From Novymonas esmeraldas (Eukaryota > Euglenozoa > Kinetoplastea > Trypanosomatida > Trypanosomatidae), in the NCBI GenBank assembly GCA_019188245.1, contig JAECZO010000051.1, positions 1-64,000 of the forward strand: a DNA stretch of 64,000 nucleotides, written 5' to 3'. The notes beneath the pieces are model-generated. The model was not told the DNA's origin and searched no databases. It worked only from the letters and a program-made list of their open reading frames with translations. A program made the position numbers and the translations under genes. This document shows positions 29,586-39,836 of this stretch, piece after piece (position 1 is the stretch's first letter; each line of letters starts with the position of its first letter).

Positions 29586-31388
29586 ATGCAGACGTGGTAC
29601 CGCCCCCATCCGTATGGCATCTACCCGCGCGGTAACGCCATCACGCGGTCTGACATCTTCGACCGCCTCGGCACCCTCTCGCTCGTCACCACTGCGACCA
29701 CGGATGACGACAAGGAGCACACGGAGCAGCCCTACCTGGAACTTGTCCAGCACCTCCTCTCCTTCCTCGAGGTGCCGGAGCTGTGTCGACTGTCGCGCAG
29801 TTGCACGGGCTGGTACGTGCTCGTGCACTGCACAGACGCCTTCAAGACCGCCTACACAGCCCTCTCTCCGTCGTACCTGCGCTTCCGCGGCAGCTGGAAG
29901 GAGACGGCGGTGCGCGGCTACCGAGAGGCGCGTGGTGCGGCGCTGAGCGTGTCGGCGAGCGCGGCGGAGGAGACGCCGTCTGCCAGGAAGAGGTCGAGGG
30001 CCGAGGGAAAGGGGAGGCGCACCGCCGTCACGGAGGATGCGCTCGTCCGCCACACCTCCATCTGCGTGCGCCGGCGCTTCTTCTGCGACCACCTCTTCCA
30101 GGCGTGGATGTGCACTCTACTCCCCGCCTACTACCACTTGCAGCCCGTCGCGGCCACGACGGCGGACGAGGCGGAGGAGACGGCCTCTGCGTCGCTCTCC
30201 TCGTCTTCTTCCTCTGCACGTGTCGGGAAGGGTGCTGGGCCGGCAGCCAAGACCCGCAAGACACGGCGCGACGCCGCCTGGCCAGCGGCCCCATCCACTC
30301 TCTCCACCTCCCCCCCGCTCGACGGCTCTGCAGTCGAGCCGCCGGAGCACGCCCCGCAGTACCGATCGAGCTTCCGCCCCGTCGAGCGCTGCAGCCGCCT
30401 CTCCGTCGCCGAGTTCCACGACCGCTTCGAGAGGCCGAATGTGCCGGTGGTGATCACCGATGTCGCGACGGAGTGGCCGCTCTTCAAGCTCCTCCAGGCC
30501 CGCTTTGCTAACCTGGCCGAGAAGAAGGACGCCCTCGTGCGCAGTGGCTGTCCCGCGACGACGCCGCTGCGGTGCGAGTACACGCACATGAGTCTGGAGG
30601 ACTACGTCCGCTACGCGACGGAGCAGCGCGACGAGCGTCCCATTTACCTCTTCGACGCCGAATTTGGGAGCGTGCTGGACGCGGAGGCGCTCTACACGGT
30701 GCCGCCTCACTTCGCCCGCGACGACTTCTTCGCCACCCTCGGCGAGCGCCGCCCGAAGTTCCGCTGGCTCATCGCAGGCCCGCGGCGCGGCGGCAGCAGC
30801 TTCCACGTCGACCCGAACTACACGAGCGCGTGGAATGCAAACATGACGGGGCGTAAGCGCTGGCTGCTCTTCCCGCCTGGTGCGACGCCGCCCGGCGTGG
30901 TGCCAAGCGCTGACATGGCCGAGGTGGCCACGCCAGTCTCGCTGACGGAGTGGCTGCTGAACTACTACGATGCCAGCCTTCAGGGGCTGCAGCACCGCGG
31001 TTACGAGTGCGTCTGCGAGCCCGGCGACATCATGTTTGTGCCGTGTGGGTGGTGGCACTTTGTCATCAACCTGGAAGACTCCGTCGCCATCACGCAGAAC
31101 TACGTCTCGCGGTGCAACCTGCCCAAGGTGATCAAGTTTCTGCGCGCGATGAAACGCTCGATCAGCGGCATCGACGAGGACGCCGACGACGCCACGGAGG
31201 AGTCCACAGCGAGGCGGCAGCGCGGCTTCGCTCAGGAGTTTGAGGCGGCGATGGAGGCGGCGCACCCGGCGCTCATGCAGGAGGTGGCGCAGCAGCTGGA
31301 GGAGGAGCACCAGGCCCGAGAGAAGCGCCGTCTCGGCCAGCTAACGCTTCTCGACCCATCGTCGGAGGGCTTCACGTTCAATTTCTAA
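29586..31388 (+). CDS. F-box and JmjC-domain protein, JMJD6-like oxygenase
   Basis: This 600-residue protein combines an F-box-like helical segment (about 50-90, with ELVQHLLSFLEVPELCRLSRSC) with a C-terminal cupin JmjC domain. The Fe(II) ligands are visible as HVD (H407, D409) in SSFHVDPNYTSAWN and the distal His H491 in GDIMFVPCGWWHFVINLED. The latter block, with the RKRWLLFPPG strand, closely resembles human JMJD6 and related 2-oxoglutarate-dependent oxygenases that hydroxylate lysines or demethylate arginines on RNA-binding proteins and histones. A disordered Ala/Ser/Arg-rich insert (about 95-270) carries a basic KRSRAEGKGRR-like segment that could be a nuclear signal. An F-box would link it to an SCF ubiquitin ligase; that part of the call is weaker. 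The start at 29586 is set by the upstream acceptor. An in-frame ATG at 29421 would add 55 low-complexity residues. Confidence 0.9.
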   Translation: MQTWYRPHPYGIYPRGNAITRSDIFDRLGTLSLVTTATTDDDKEHTEQPYLELVQHLLSFLEVPELCRLSRSCTGWYVLVHCTDAFKTAYTALSPSYLRFRGSWKETAVRGYREARGAALSVSASAAEETPSARKRSRAEGKGRRTAVTEDALVRHTSICVRRRFFCDHLFQAWMCTLLPAYYHLQPVAATTADEAEETASASLSSSSSSARVGKGAGPAAKTRKTRRDAAWPAAPSTLSTSPPLDGSAVEPPEHAPQYRSSFRPVERCSRLSVAEFHDRFERPNVPVVITDVATEWPLFKLLQARFANLAEKKDALVRSGCPATTPLRCEYTHMSLEDYVRYATEQRDERPIYLFDAEFGSVLDAEALYTVPPHFARDDFFATLGERRPKFRWLIAGPRRGGSSFHVDPNYTSAWNANMTGRKRWLLFPPGATPPGVVPSADMAEVATPVSLTEWLLNYYDASLQGLQHRGYECVCEPGDIMFVPCGWWHFVINLEDSVAITQNYVSRCNLPKVIKFLRAMKRSISGIDEDADDATEESTARRQRGFAQEFEAAMEAAHPALMQEVAQQLEEEHQAREKRRLGQLTLLDPSSEGFTFNF

Positions 31389-31630
31389 GCCACAGGTTGG
31401 CGTAACTACGGTGGTGGGTGCGCGAGACACGAGGCTTGTCCCCCCCCCTCCCCCTCGTCGCTCTCTCTCCTTCTCCCTCTCACACAGCAGTGTCGTGTGT
31501 CGGCCTCGCCTCGATTAACAACTTACTTCTCCCTAAATGGCAGACGCGGCACACAACGGAGTGAGAGAGAGGGGCAGGGGAGAGAAGCAGACGCTCGCAT
31601 CACCGCAGGACCGACAGGGCAGAAGGACAA

Positions 31631-31664
<34 letters not shown>

Positions 31665-31972
31665 GCACATCGAGAGCAGGTACGACCCATTGCAGTGACA
31701 TTGGCAGCGAGAAGGAGAAGAAGAGGTGTGTGAGGGAGGAGGGAGGAGTGGGTGGGTGGAAAGCGGAGCGGTGTCGCTCCACTCCACTCCGCCCAACTCA
31801 ACTTCACTCACCACCTACTCCTCCTTCTTTTTTTTTTTTTTTGCATCGCGATCTCATCACCCCGCCCCTTCCTCCTCCTACCCTCTTCCCCTCCACACAC
31901 ACACACACGCACACACACGCATCGAGAGCGAAGCTGAGGTAGCCAGCGTCGCGCAGCAAGCTGACCAGCAGC
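31389..31972. other. Intergenic region with (CA)n and T-tract acceptor
   Basis: No gene. It has a C-rich block just after the JmjC stop (about 31440-31453), a (AC)n microsatellite (31633-31663), and a T15-16 tract (about 31828-31842) followed by a long CT-rich stretch. The first clear AG after it is at about 31925. Another short (CA)n run lies at about 31896-31918. The next gene's ATG is at 31973. Confidence 0.7.
31633..31663. repeat. (AC)n microsatellite
   Basis: About 15 uninterrupted AC units in the spacer between the JmjC gene and the next membrane-associated protein gene. Confidence 0.93.
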
Positions 31973-33274
31973 ATGGGTGCGCTCGCGAACTGGTATGAGA
32001 GTCTCGCGCGGGAGAAGCGGCTGGAGCTGCTCATGACGTTGGGGCTGTACGACGAGCGTGTGTATGAGGTGGTGGCGCGGCATGGCCTCGTGCCCGATGT
32101 TGTGCAGACGCTTCCAGCGCCCCTCACGGCACACTTCTTGGCACGCGGTATGTGCTACGATGACGTCAGCGAGGAGGTGATCCGGAACTTTGTGCGGGTC
32201 TGCATGATGCTGTCTCGCTACAACACCGTCGCGGAGGCGTCCACACTGGCGGAGCTCATCGGCAGCTGTGGGCTGCCGGAGCAGTACCGGCTGCAGATGT
32301 TCAACTTCAGCGAGACGTACCGGCACATGATTCTCTCACAGTCCTACTTTCCACAGCGGGCGGTGCTGCGGCTGCTGTCGTACATCTTCTGCGACGATGT
32401 TCTGTCTGACGCCGTGGCGCAGCTGCAGTACAAGTCCGACATCCTCAACCACGTGAACAAGGTCTACGTCACCACGCCCGACTTTGTGTCGTGGCGCTTC
32501 TCTGTCCGATGCATGTCCCTCGCCGGCGGGTTCAACGAGGACCGGTCCGACGTCGAGTACACGGAGCTGCTCACGCGCGCCGTGACGCAAGGGCTGCCGG
32601 AGTTCTTCAGCTACTTCCTGGTCACGTTCGCCTACGCACGCTTCCGCTTCTACCCGAAGCGCGTGCGTGGCATCACCCCACGATGGCTGGCGCGGCAGCG
32701 AGCCTGCTTCTCCGCCTTCTACTGCGCCATCCTCGGCGTGTTCTGCAACAGCGTTCTCGAGTACCGCATCCACGAGCACCGCGTGCTCTACGAGCTTCGC
32801 AAGAGCCAAGAGATGCGCCGCCGCCGCGGTGCTGAGCGGCGCAAGGTGGCATACGACAAGAACCCGTACTTTGACAGTCTCGAAGGGGTGACGCGGCGGG
32901 TATACATGATGCAGCTCTCGGCCTACACCGTTACAGGTCTGGGCCTCGCCGTCTCCATGCTCCCCCTGACCTCGGTGCGATTCCCCAAGTTCATGGGCGA
33001 CGTGGCGTGGCGGCACCCGTTCGTGCCACGGCTCTTCCCGTCGCTGCTCGGCATGCACGCCGCCTCGCGCTGTCTCATCCCATTCGTCGTCGCACCGTTC
33101 ACCGCGGTGAGCCTCGCCAAGGCCGGCAACGGCGGCACCACGCTGTACGACCGGTACGTGGAGTTGCGCATGCGGTTGTGGCACCGTAAGGTGGACGTCG
33201 CCTTTGACACATCCACCGCAGTGGACGAGGTCGACGTCACCGGCGCGGATAGGCCGCGGAAGAGTGGCGTCTGA
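31973..33274 (+). CDS. Conserved hypothetical protein with C-terminal hydrophobic segments
   Basis: I do not recognise this 433-residue protein, but it reads as well-folded and free of low complexity. The N-terminal half is helical with many aromatic residues (for example LTAHFLARGMCYDDVSEEVI and AVLRLLSYIFCDDVL). Several hydrophobic stretches follow: FFSYFLVTFAYARF (about 205), ACFSAFYCAILGVFC (about 245), and two in the C-terminal third, SAYTVTGLGLAVSMLPL (about 320) and CLIPFVVAPFTAVSLAK (about 365). Some of these could be membrane spans, giving an integral membrane protein of the mitochondrion or another organelle. No signal peptide is seen at the N terminus. The basic loop between the hydrophobic segments (SQEMRRRRGAERRKV) would then face the cytosol or matrix. 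The ATG at 31973 is a good start after the T-tract acceptor. Confidence 0.82.
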   Translation: MGALANWYESLAREKRLELLMTLGLYDERVYEVVARHGLVPDVVQTLPAPLTAHFLARGMCYDDVSEEVIRNFVRVCMMLSRYNTVAEASTLAELIGSCGLPEQYRLQMFNFSETYRHMILSQSYFPQRAVLRLLSYIFCDDVLSDAVAQLQYKSDILNHVNKVYVTTPDFVSWRFSVRCMSLAGGFNEDRSDVEYTELLTRAVTQGLPEFFSYFLVTFAYARFRFYPKRVRGITPRWLARQRACFSAFYCAILGVFCNSVLEYRIHEHRVLYELRKSQEMRRRRGAERRKVAYDKNPYFDSLEGVTRRVYMMQLSAYTVTGLGLAVSMLPLTSVRFPKFMGDVAWRHPFVPRLFPSLLGMHAASRCLIPFVVAPFTAVSLAKAGNGGTTLYDRYVELRMRLWHRKVDVAFDTSTAVDEVDVTGADRPRKSGV

Positions 33275-34772
33275 GCTACCCTGTGTCAAGCACACACACA
33301 CGTCCATCTGGGCCCGAGCAGATGCGGCCTGGAGGAGCGTGGATACGCTGGTGGAGGGAGGGAGGGAGGGAGGGAGGAAGGACTGGTAATCTGCTTGCCT
33401 GCATACCTGTGTGTGCGTGCGTGTGTGTCTTCACTCCCATCACCTCTCTTTTTTTTCGCTCTCACCGGTGCACCCGCGCGATCCGGTATGTCTGTGTGTG
33501 TGTGTGTGTGTGTGTCTGTGGGTGGCGGGGTGCGTCTCAGCGACCTGGGGTCTGTGTGGAAGGCGCCACCACACCTCTGTGTAGCACCTCCACGGTTGCG
33601 TCTCTCTTTCTCTCACACAAACAGCAGCTGCGTATCCTGCCGGCGGATACACCTCCTCTCCGTCAACGGGAATCAACGTCGACGCACTCCACGAGACCGC
33701 GTCTCCGTGGCAGACACGCCACGATCGGCTGTGTGTGTCGCGGTGGTGATGAGGCGGGGGGCGGGGGGGGGGGGCGGGGGCGGGCTGCTGTTCAGCTTCA
33801 CTGCTACATGCGTCCCTTCCCCTCTCCCCTCTCCCCTCCCGCTCTCCTCGTTTGACCACGACCACGGTTGCAGCTCACCCTCACGACTCGTTCGCAGTCT
33901 GTCTCCGCTGTACCTTCACGGGCCTCGACCAACTGTTCTGCTCTCTCCCCCATTCTGCCCCTTCACAAAACACACGCACACTCACTGTCACACACTTGCA
34001 CGCACGCACAAGAGGCGGAGCTGATCCAAGGCTTTGCCAACACTTCCGCTGTCTCTCCTCCCGCGCTTCACCGCCCCCCGCCCCCCCCCCCCACACTCTT
34101 TCCTGCCTTCCACGGCCTATATCCTCTGAGGTCCCTGCAAGTGTACCCTCCGCTACGCAGTCTTCACGCACACAGACACGAGCCTGTCTGTCCAGTTGCG
34201 GCCATCATCAAGCGTGAGAGAAGCCAGCGCGCCTCTCCTCACGCCTGTGGGTAGTACAGCACCTTCTCCGCTGCCTCTCTCCACACAAAGACACACACAC
34301 ACACACGTACACACTTTGCGGGTGTGTGCAAGTGTGGCAGAGTGTCTCACCCATTTCTAACCTGCGTGTCTCCCCACGCAGCGCGCGAGCTGTGTATAGT
34401 CTGCTTGGGGCGTCGTCGTGGCCCCCCCGCCCCCACTTTTTTTTTTTTCTTTTCTGGCACTTGCAAACACACACACACACACACACGCACTGCTTCCTTT
34501 TTTTTTTCTTGTAGTACTTGTGTGCGTCTCTCTCTCTCTCATTCTCTCTGGTGTGTTGCACTGTGTTTCTCGGGTTCCTTTTCACTTTTTTTTTTTTAGT
34601 TTTCCTCTCCTTTGTCGCTGTTGTTTGTGCGACGGTGTCGTGAGCGTTCGTTGCTCACTCGCTCTTCTGCAGAGGGTGCGGCCCACGTGCGCCTGCGTCG
34701 CCTCCGCCGCCGTCTCACGCCGCTCTTCTTTCCACAACACGCCGCCCCTCCTCTGCATCACTTGTGTGCGCC
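33275..34772. other. Intergenic region with G-rich tract
   Basis: No gene. It holds a (GGGA)n stretch (33353-33378), (TG)n (about 33490-33514), a very G-rich block (33753-33784), C runs (about 34078-34092), and several T tracts. The last is at about 34586-34597 and ends in TTTAG (AG 34598-34599), and a CTGCAG lies at about 34668-34673. Either could be the acceptor for the gene starting at 34773. Confidence 0.7.
33753..33784 (+). repeat. G-rich tract with potential G-quadruplex
   Basis: Four or more runs of G (lengths about 6, 12, 5 and 3) are separated by single C residues on the plus strand, which is also the sense strand of transcription. The pattern satisfies the simple G-quadruplex rule of four G3+ runs with short loops, so the element could fold in the RNA as well as in the DNA. 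Confidence 0.7.
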
Positions 34773-36401
34773 ATGGATTCCGAGGTGCTCTTCCACGTCT
34801 GCGTCCGCGGCACCGCCGTGGCTGCGTTTGAGGCCGCCGGCACGTGTACGCGTATCACAGACGTGACGAATGCACTCCAGGAAACGGAGAAACACCTCCG
34901 CCGCATCCGGAGGGCGCACCGTGCCCTTGGCCTGCACACCGTTGCCCCGACACCGCCGGTGCTCCCCGCGCCAAACACCTCGCGTCTGACGCTGCGCTCG
35001 CCTGCGCTGGAGCATGGTGAGCGGCCTGCTGCAATCGCACTGCCGGCACAGGATGGCGACGGCGACGGCAGCGGCTCCAGTGCGTTGCAGCCGCTGGTGG
35101 CGCAGGAGAGTTTCGGCGCACCAGAGGGCCTGCCGTGCGGCTCGCGTAGCACACGCACCTTTACTCCGGTCTCGACGATGCAGAAGTTGGCGCACCCGGT
35201 GGTGAGGGGGCTGCCTGTCGCCGTCGTCGCCGCGAACGCGCTTGCGTTCGTGGCGGCATGGCGAGTGGAGGACAGAAAGTTCTTGGCGCAGGGGGACATC
35301 GTTCACGAGTGCCTCACCGCGCGGCAGAATGTGGAGAATGAGGAGGAGGGGTGCCGTATGCGTCTGCGTCAGCTGCTGCTGACGGTGTCGGAGCAGATGG
35401 ACCGATTCGTGATGATAGGCGAGTACGACAAGTTTGTTGTCTTCTGCATTGAGCGCGAGCCCGTCTGGCGTCAGGCAGCTCGCCAGCTGCAAAAGGAGAA
35501 CGAGGCACGGCTGAACTCCACCGCGAACATCTACGCGCGCTTCCTCCTCGGGGAAACTGCCGTGGCGGAGAAGCTGTGCATGTTCCAAGTGGCCGCCGAC
35601 TACGTCGTGTCGCAGCGCTTCGCCGAGAGAGAGCAGCGGCACATTGCCCGTGTCCGCGCACAAGAGCGCCGCCGTCGTCAGTCAGCGCCGCAGATGACGC
35701 CTCTTGTTTCGGAGACCCAGGCCGGCCATCCGCAGCCGCAGCCGCAGCCGCAGCCGCAGGCGCAGCACAACCATCACCATCGCGGACAAGAACGGACACC
35801 GGCCCCACCGGCGAGCTCCCCGGCGCCGACACTCGCACGCGGACCCCAAGGAGGGTCCGGCGAGCGGCGGTCTGGGGCTGGCAAGGAGAAGGCGTTGCCA
35901 TCGGTGGAGCCGCTGTCGGCGGTGGAGGTCGATCACTACAAGGAGGGGTGGCGCACCGTGCTCGGCCACCTCAGCAATGGCGAGCGGGGGAGAGCGCCTT
36001 CGCAGCCCACGGCACAACCCACCGCCGCAGCGGCAAAAGGCAGCGATGCGAAGCGCCAGCTCACGTCCCCGCCACCGCACCCGCCACCGCCAGCGCCTGC
36101 GACGGACCCGCGGCGCACGCCACAACCGCTCGCTGCTCGCACCAGCAAGGAGCCTGTCGCCGCTCCCCCGGCGCGGTCCGGGGCGGCTGGCCAGCAACCC
36201 GCTCGGTCGTCGCGAGACGCTGCTGCCGCTGCACCGTCATCGCGGCCCAAGGAGGACGCCAAAGCCAGCCAAGGCCGCCCTGTCGCCGCTGCCCCGCGCC
36301 GCGAGGAGAGCAAGGAAGACCGGAAGCGACGCGACCGCGAGCGCGAGGATCGGACGAACCGACTCGCTCATCATCACCACGCGGAGGCGAAGGTGCGGTA
36401 G
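34773..36401 (+). CDS. Hypothetical protein with Pro/Gln/Ala-rich tail
   Basis: A 542-residue protein that I do not recognise. Residues 1-60 are helical (EVLFHVCVRGTAVAAFEAAG and EKHLRRIRRAHRALG). Residues about 135-320 form the best-ordered part, with long charged helices (HECLTARQNVENEEEGCRMRL, LLLTVSEQMDRFV, EKLCMFQVAADYVVSQRF, ERRRRQS), probably a helical bundle or coiled coil. The rest is low complexity: a (QP)n stretch (about 320-330), then Ala/Pro/Arg/Ser-rich sequence ending in a run of Arg/Glu/Asp (EDRKRRDREREDR) and a His-rich tail. A short hydrophobic stretch at about 145-160 (GLPVAVVAANALAFVAAW) could be a membrane-associated helix. The frame extends three codons upstream to a GTG; the ATG at 34773 is taken. 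Microtubule- or RNA-associated roles are possible from the basic tail but not supported directly. Confidence 0.75.
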   Translation: MDSEVLFHVCVRGTAVAAFEAAGTCTRITDVTNALQETEKHLRRIRRAHRALGLHTVAPTPPVLPAPNTSRLTLRSPALEHGERPAAIALPAQDGDGDGSGSSALQPLVAQESFGAPEGLPCGSRSTRTFTPVSTMQKLAHPVVRGLPVAVVAANALAFVAAWRVEDRKFLAQGDIVHECLTARQNVENEEEGCRMRLRQLLLTVSEQMDRFVMIGEYDKFVVFCIEREPVWRQAARQLQKENEARLNSTANIYARFLLGETAVAEKLCMFQVAADYVVSQRFAEREQRHIARVRAQERRRRQSAPQMTPLVSETQAGHPQPQPQPQPQAQHNHHHRGQERTPAPPASSPAPTLARGPQGGSGERRSGAGKEKALPSVEPLSAVEVDHYKEGWRTVLGHLSNGERGRAPSQPTAQPTAAAAKGSDAKRQLTSPPPHPPPPAPATDPRRTPQPLAARTSKEPVAAPPARSGAAGQQPARSSRDAAAAAPSSRPKEDAKASQGRPVAAAPRREESKEDRKRRDREREDRTNRLAHHHHAEAKVR

Positions 36402-38870
36402 TTGTGATGGAGTGCTGCAGACGCATGAGAAGCGAAGAGGGGACAGGGTCCGTGGAGGGGGGGGGGGAGTCGCCTGCTTTCCATCCCCACTCGCCCCCCC
36501 CCCCCTTCCATGCCACACACGAACGCTGATTGTCGCACTGACACTGCGCTCACTCTCTCTCTCATCTCTCTCATCTCTCTCATCTCGGTGGTGACGGCGC
36601 CCATGTTTTAGGCGACGTCACGCGTGTGTCCTCGTACGAGGCGGAGGGAGTGGGTGGGTGATAGTTGTATTGGTCCCGCTGTGCTGCGGTGGCCGACAGG
36701 AGCGTGTGGTTGTGTGTGTCTGTGACGTCGTTCAAATGAGCCGGTCGTACACTGTTGATGACTCTTTTTTTTTTTTTTTTATTATTTATGACGCGTCTTT
36801 TGCCCCTCCCCCCTCCCCACAAATCTCTTGAACGAGCGCCTGCTGCTTCTCTCGCGCGGCGGCTCCGCCTGTCGATGGGCGATGCTACGCCACCCAACTC
36901 CCTCCCCATCCACCACCTCCACGGACCCCTACTTGCTGGGACTCTCTTTGGCGTGCCCCACGTGTCGTGGTACGCGGACTCGGTGCTCATGCGTGTTGTA
37001 ATGTACTCTTCTGTGACTGTCTCTCTCTCAGTGTTTATGCGTGTGCGTTTGCTGTTGCCGTGGATGTGCGGGTCCTGGAACTGCACGCTGTAGAGTTCAG
37101 GCTCTGTGGGTTGCTTGGTGTTTGTGTGTCTCTCACTGTCTCTTTGTCTCTCTCTTTTTTTTCTGTGTGTGTGTGTGTCTGTGCACATGTGCTTGGTGCA
37201 TCTCTCCTCCTTCTCCTCTTTTCTTCACGGACTTCCTCACTCAAACAGTCGCCGCAGCGCAGGTCTTTCTGCCCGCTCCTCCTCCCTCGCCGCCGTCGCG
37301 TGAGGGTCTCTCCTCTCCTCCCTCCATATGGTCGTCTGCTTTGATTTTTGCTCTCTTGATTTCAAAGTCTCTACGTCTCGTACACGCGCACAACACACAC
37401 ACTTTTATGTTCATGTCTCTACACTTTCTCGTCTCTGTTTTTTTTTTTTTCTGTGTATTTGTGTGTGTTGGTTTGCGTGCTCCTCTGTCTGTTTCCTGCG
37501 TGTTGCCTCTCTTTTCTTCCTCGTTTTTTTTTTTTTTCACTTTGTTGCTCGCCACTGTCGGACTCCGTCCGTCCACCCGTCCGTCCCCGACTGCCTGTTC
37601 GTGTGTTTCTTGCGTACCTCGTCTTCTCTGCTTCTTTTTTTTTTTTTTCATTTTGCTGCTCTGCTTTGTGGCGTGTTTCTGGAGGCGGGGCCAAATGATG
37701 CAGGCACGCGCCTCGTCAGTTGTGAATGCTGTGGACTGTCAGCTCGCTTCTCTCTCACACACGGTATGCACAGCGCGCGCGTGCTCGCTGCTTCGCCATC
37801 GGCGCCTGCCCGCCGTCCCCCTCCCTCATCGTCAGCCGGCGCTTTCTTCTGTCTGTGTGCCTATGAATCATGTATGGTGTCGAGCACGCTCAACGACGGC
37901 TCGCCTGCCTTGGAGCGCGCTCCAGTGTTCCTCTCTTCTCTACCAGTGTCGCCTCTCTCTAAATACATCTCTCTATCTGTGTATATGTGTGTGTATGCGT
38001 GTGTGCATGGGTGCAGGAGCGGGTATGAATCCCTGTTGTGGCTGCGTTTCTTTTTTTTTTTTTGCTTTCTCACGTCGCAGGCACAGTTGGGGGTGGTGGT
38101 GTCCGAGGAGACTCACCAGAGGCTCCGGCTCGGGTGATGTGGGGACTTATCATATGTGTGTGTGTGTGTATCTGTGTGTGTGTGTGTGAGTGCAGACGCG
38201 GAGGCGACCCCCCAACAGAACCGCCACGATCAACTCTCAGAAGAGAGAAAAAGAGGGAAGACAAAAAAAAAAAAAAGAACATAATCTCCCTCTTCTTTTT
38301 TTCCCCATTGTTCTCAAAAAAAAAAAAAAAAAGAAAAGGTACGAATACACACGTGCAGACATGCACTACGGTGCTCCGCGTGGCAGCGTGGCGTGAGAAA
38401 GGTAGCGCAGACGGTGGCACGAGGCGAATGGGCAGTGCGAGGGAAGGTCGGCTGCATCTCTGAAGAGACTCTCTCTCTCGTCCTCTCTCTCCTTCACTCT
38501 TTCACTCTCTCTCTGCGTAGTGCCTCATTGTTGCACACGTCCACACACACACACACACACACTTCTCCTCTCACCCTTGTCTTTGACGCAGCTGTCTTAC
38601 CGTTCTTGTCCCCTCTCCTTCACTTCACCACCGTCACCACAGATTTCTTGCATTGCCGCGGTGCTCCCCGCGTTGCACCGACATCTCTGCGCGGTAGGCG
38701 GACACCGAGGACAGACACGCTCGGTGTGCGGCTCGTGCACTCGGCCCTGTCTTTTTTTTTTTTTTCTTTACCAGTATTGTAGTGTTGTGCTTCGCTTCGT
38801 GAGGGCTTGACACTTCACGGTACCCCGATCTCTTACTTGCTGAGCAGCGTGAGTACCAATCCTCGCTGCC
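36402..38870. other. 2.5-kb intergenic region
   Basis: No gene is recognised. It is dominated by T tracts (about 36765-36780, 37439-37450, 37526-37537, 37636-37648, 38050-38063), A runs (about 38262-38275 and 38317-38333), and GT-rich sequence (about 38155-38190). The final T tract (about 38751-38765) ends in TTTACCAG with AG at 38773-38774 and is the likely acceptor for the gene at 38871. Open frames here encode Phe/Cys/Val/Ser-rich strings typical of pyrimidine-rich spacer. Confidence 0.65.
36563..36586. repeat. CATCTCTCT nonamer repeat
   Basis: Two full and one partial tandem copies of CATCTCTCT follow a CT-repeat run in the 3' flank of the preceding gene. It is a short pyrimidine satellite and could add to a polypyrimidine tract. 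Confidence 0.8.
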
Positions 38871-39836
38871 ATGCAGAACGCTAGGATGCAGCGGCCTCCG
38901 CCACCGCCCCGTCGAGCCCCGCCAACGGCGGCTCCAGGGCCGTCAACGGCGATGAGCTCAGGCACGTTTCTCTCAACCCACGTCATCCTCCGCCCCAGCG
39001 GCGTCGCGGTTCTCTCCCAGCAGCTCGTGCAGGTGAAAGACTCGGTGAATGATATCAAGATCGCGGTGGCGACTGCCGAGGACTCCCTCAGAGCCATTTC
39101 GACCAACCGCGCGGTGCGGCCTCCCTCGCCGCGTGACGGAGCCGCGACTGGCGGCGCTGATGTACAGTCGCTCGCCTTTGCCTCCATGACCCTCTCCAAG
39201 CTGGCGGAGGAGGAGAGGCGGCAGGATGCCTTCTATGCGACGCTGAGGGAGTCTGCCGCCGTGCATGCTGAGATGCAGTGCGCCGCCCGCGACCCCGTGC
39301 TGCAGCGGTACAAGCAGCACGTGGAGTGCCAGATGGCCGCCTCCATGGCAGACGGGCGATTGCCGCCGCAGCTACGGCGCGGCAGCGTGCCACCGGAGCA
39401 GCATCAGCTGCTGCTGAACCCCTACAGCACCGTCCGCCAAAGCTCTGCGAGCTCGGCTCTCACTGTCTCGGCAAACGCGAGCAGCACGCCGCAGTCCACT
39501 GGCACGTCGGCGGCGACCGCAGGTTCCGTCTACGGGGGCCGGCCGCAGCAGTCGCAGCCGCACGGCATGCCATCCTCCACCGCTACGTACTACGGCGCCT
39601 CCCCCTATCCGACACCAGCGGCTGCGGGACAGGGCACCGCGTATGGACTCTCCGGTGCCTCCAGCACCTCCCAGAATGCCTCGCGACCGCCGCAGTCGCA
39701 GATGCACACGGGGTACGGCCAGCCGCCTCCGCTGCACTCAAGCAGCGCAACTCCCGCCGTATATTACGGGCAGCCGCCGCAACCAGGCTGGAATCCGCAG
39801 CAGAACAACGGCCGCCATCACTACCAAGCTCTGTGA
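38871..39836 (+). CDS. Hypothetical protein with Tyr/Gln/Pro-rich C terminus
   Basis: A 321-residue protein I cannot assign. The N terminus is Pro-rich (1-28). Residues about 30-165 are the ordered part: a segment with LSTHVILRPSGVAVLSQQLVQVKDSVNDIK, then helices (LAFASMTLSKLAEEERRQDAFYATL, HAEMQCAARDPVLQRYKQHVE). From about 175 to the end it is low complexity, rich in Ser, Gln, Pro, Gly and Tyr, with repeated YYG, YGQP and PYPTP-type motifs. Such Tyr/Gln/Pro-rich tails are common in RNA-granule and coat-assembly proteins, but that is only a general likeness. No signal peptide or membrane span is seen. The ATG at 38871 follows a strong T-tract acceptor 97 nt upstream. An alternative start at Met6 would change little. 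Confidence 0.75.
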   Translation: MQNARMQRPPPPPRRAPPTAAPGPSTAMSSGTFLSTHVILRPSGVAVLSQQLVQVKDSVNDIKIAVATAEDSLRAISTNRAVRPPSPRDGAATGGADVQSLAFASMTLSKLAEEERRQDAFYATLRESAAVHAEMQCAARDPVLQRYKQHVECQMAASMADGRLPPQLRRGSVPPEQHQLLLNPYSTVRQSSASSALTVSANASSTPQSTGTSAATAGSVYGGRPQQSQPHGMPSSTATYYGASPYPTPAAAGQGTAYGLSGASSTSQNASRPPQSQMHTGYGQPPPLHSSSATPAVYYGQPPQPGWNPQQNNGRHHYQAL

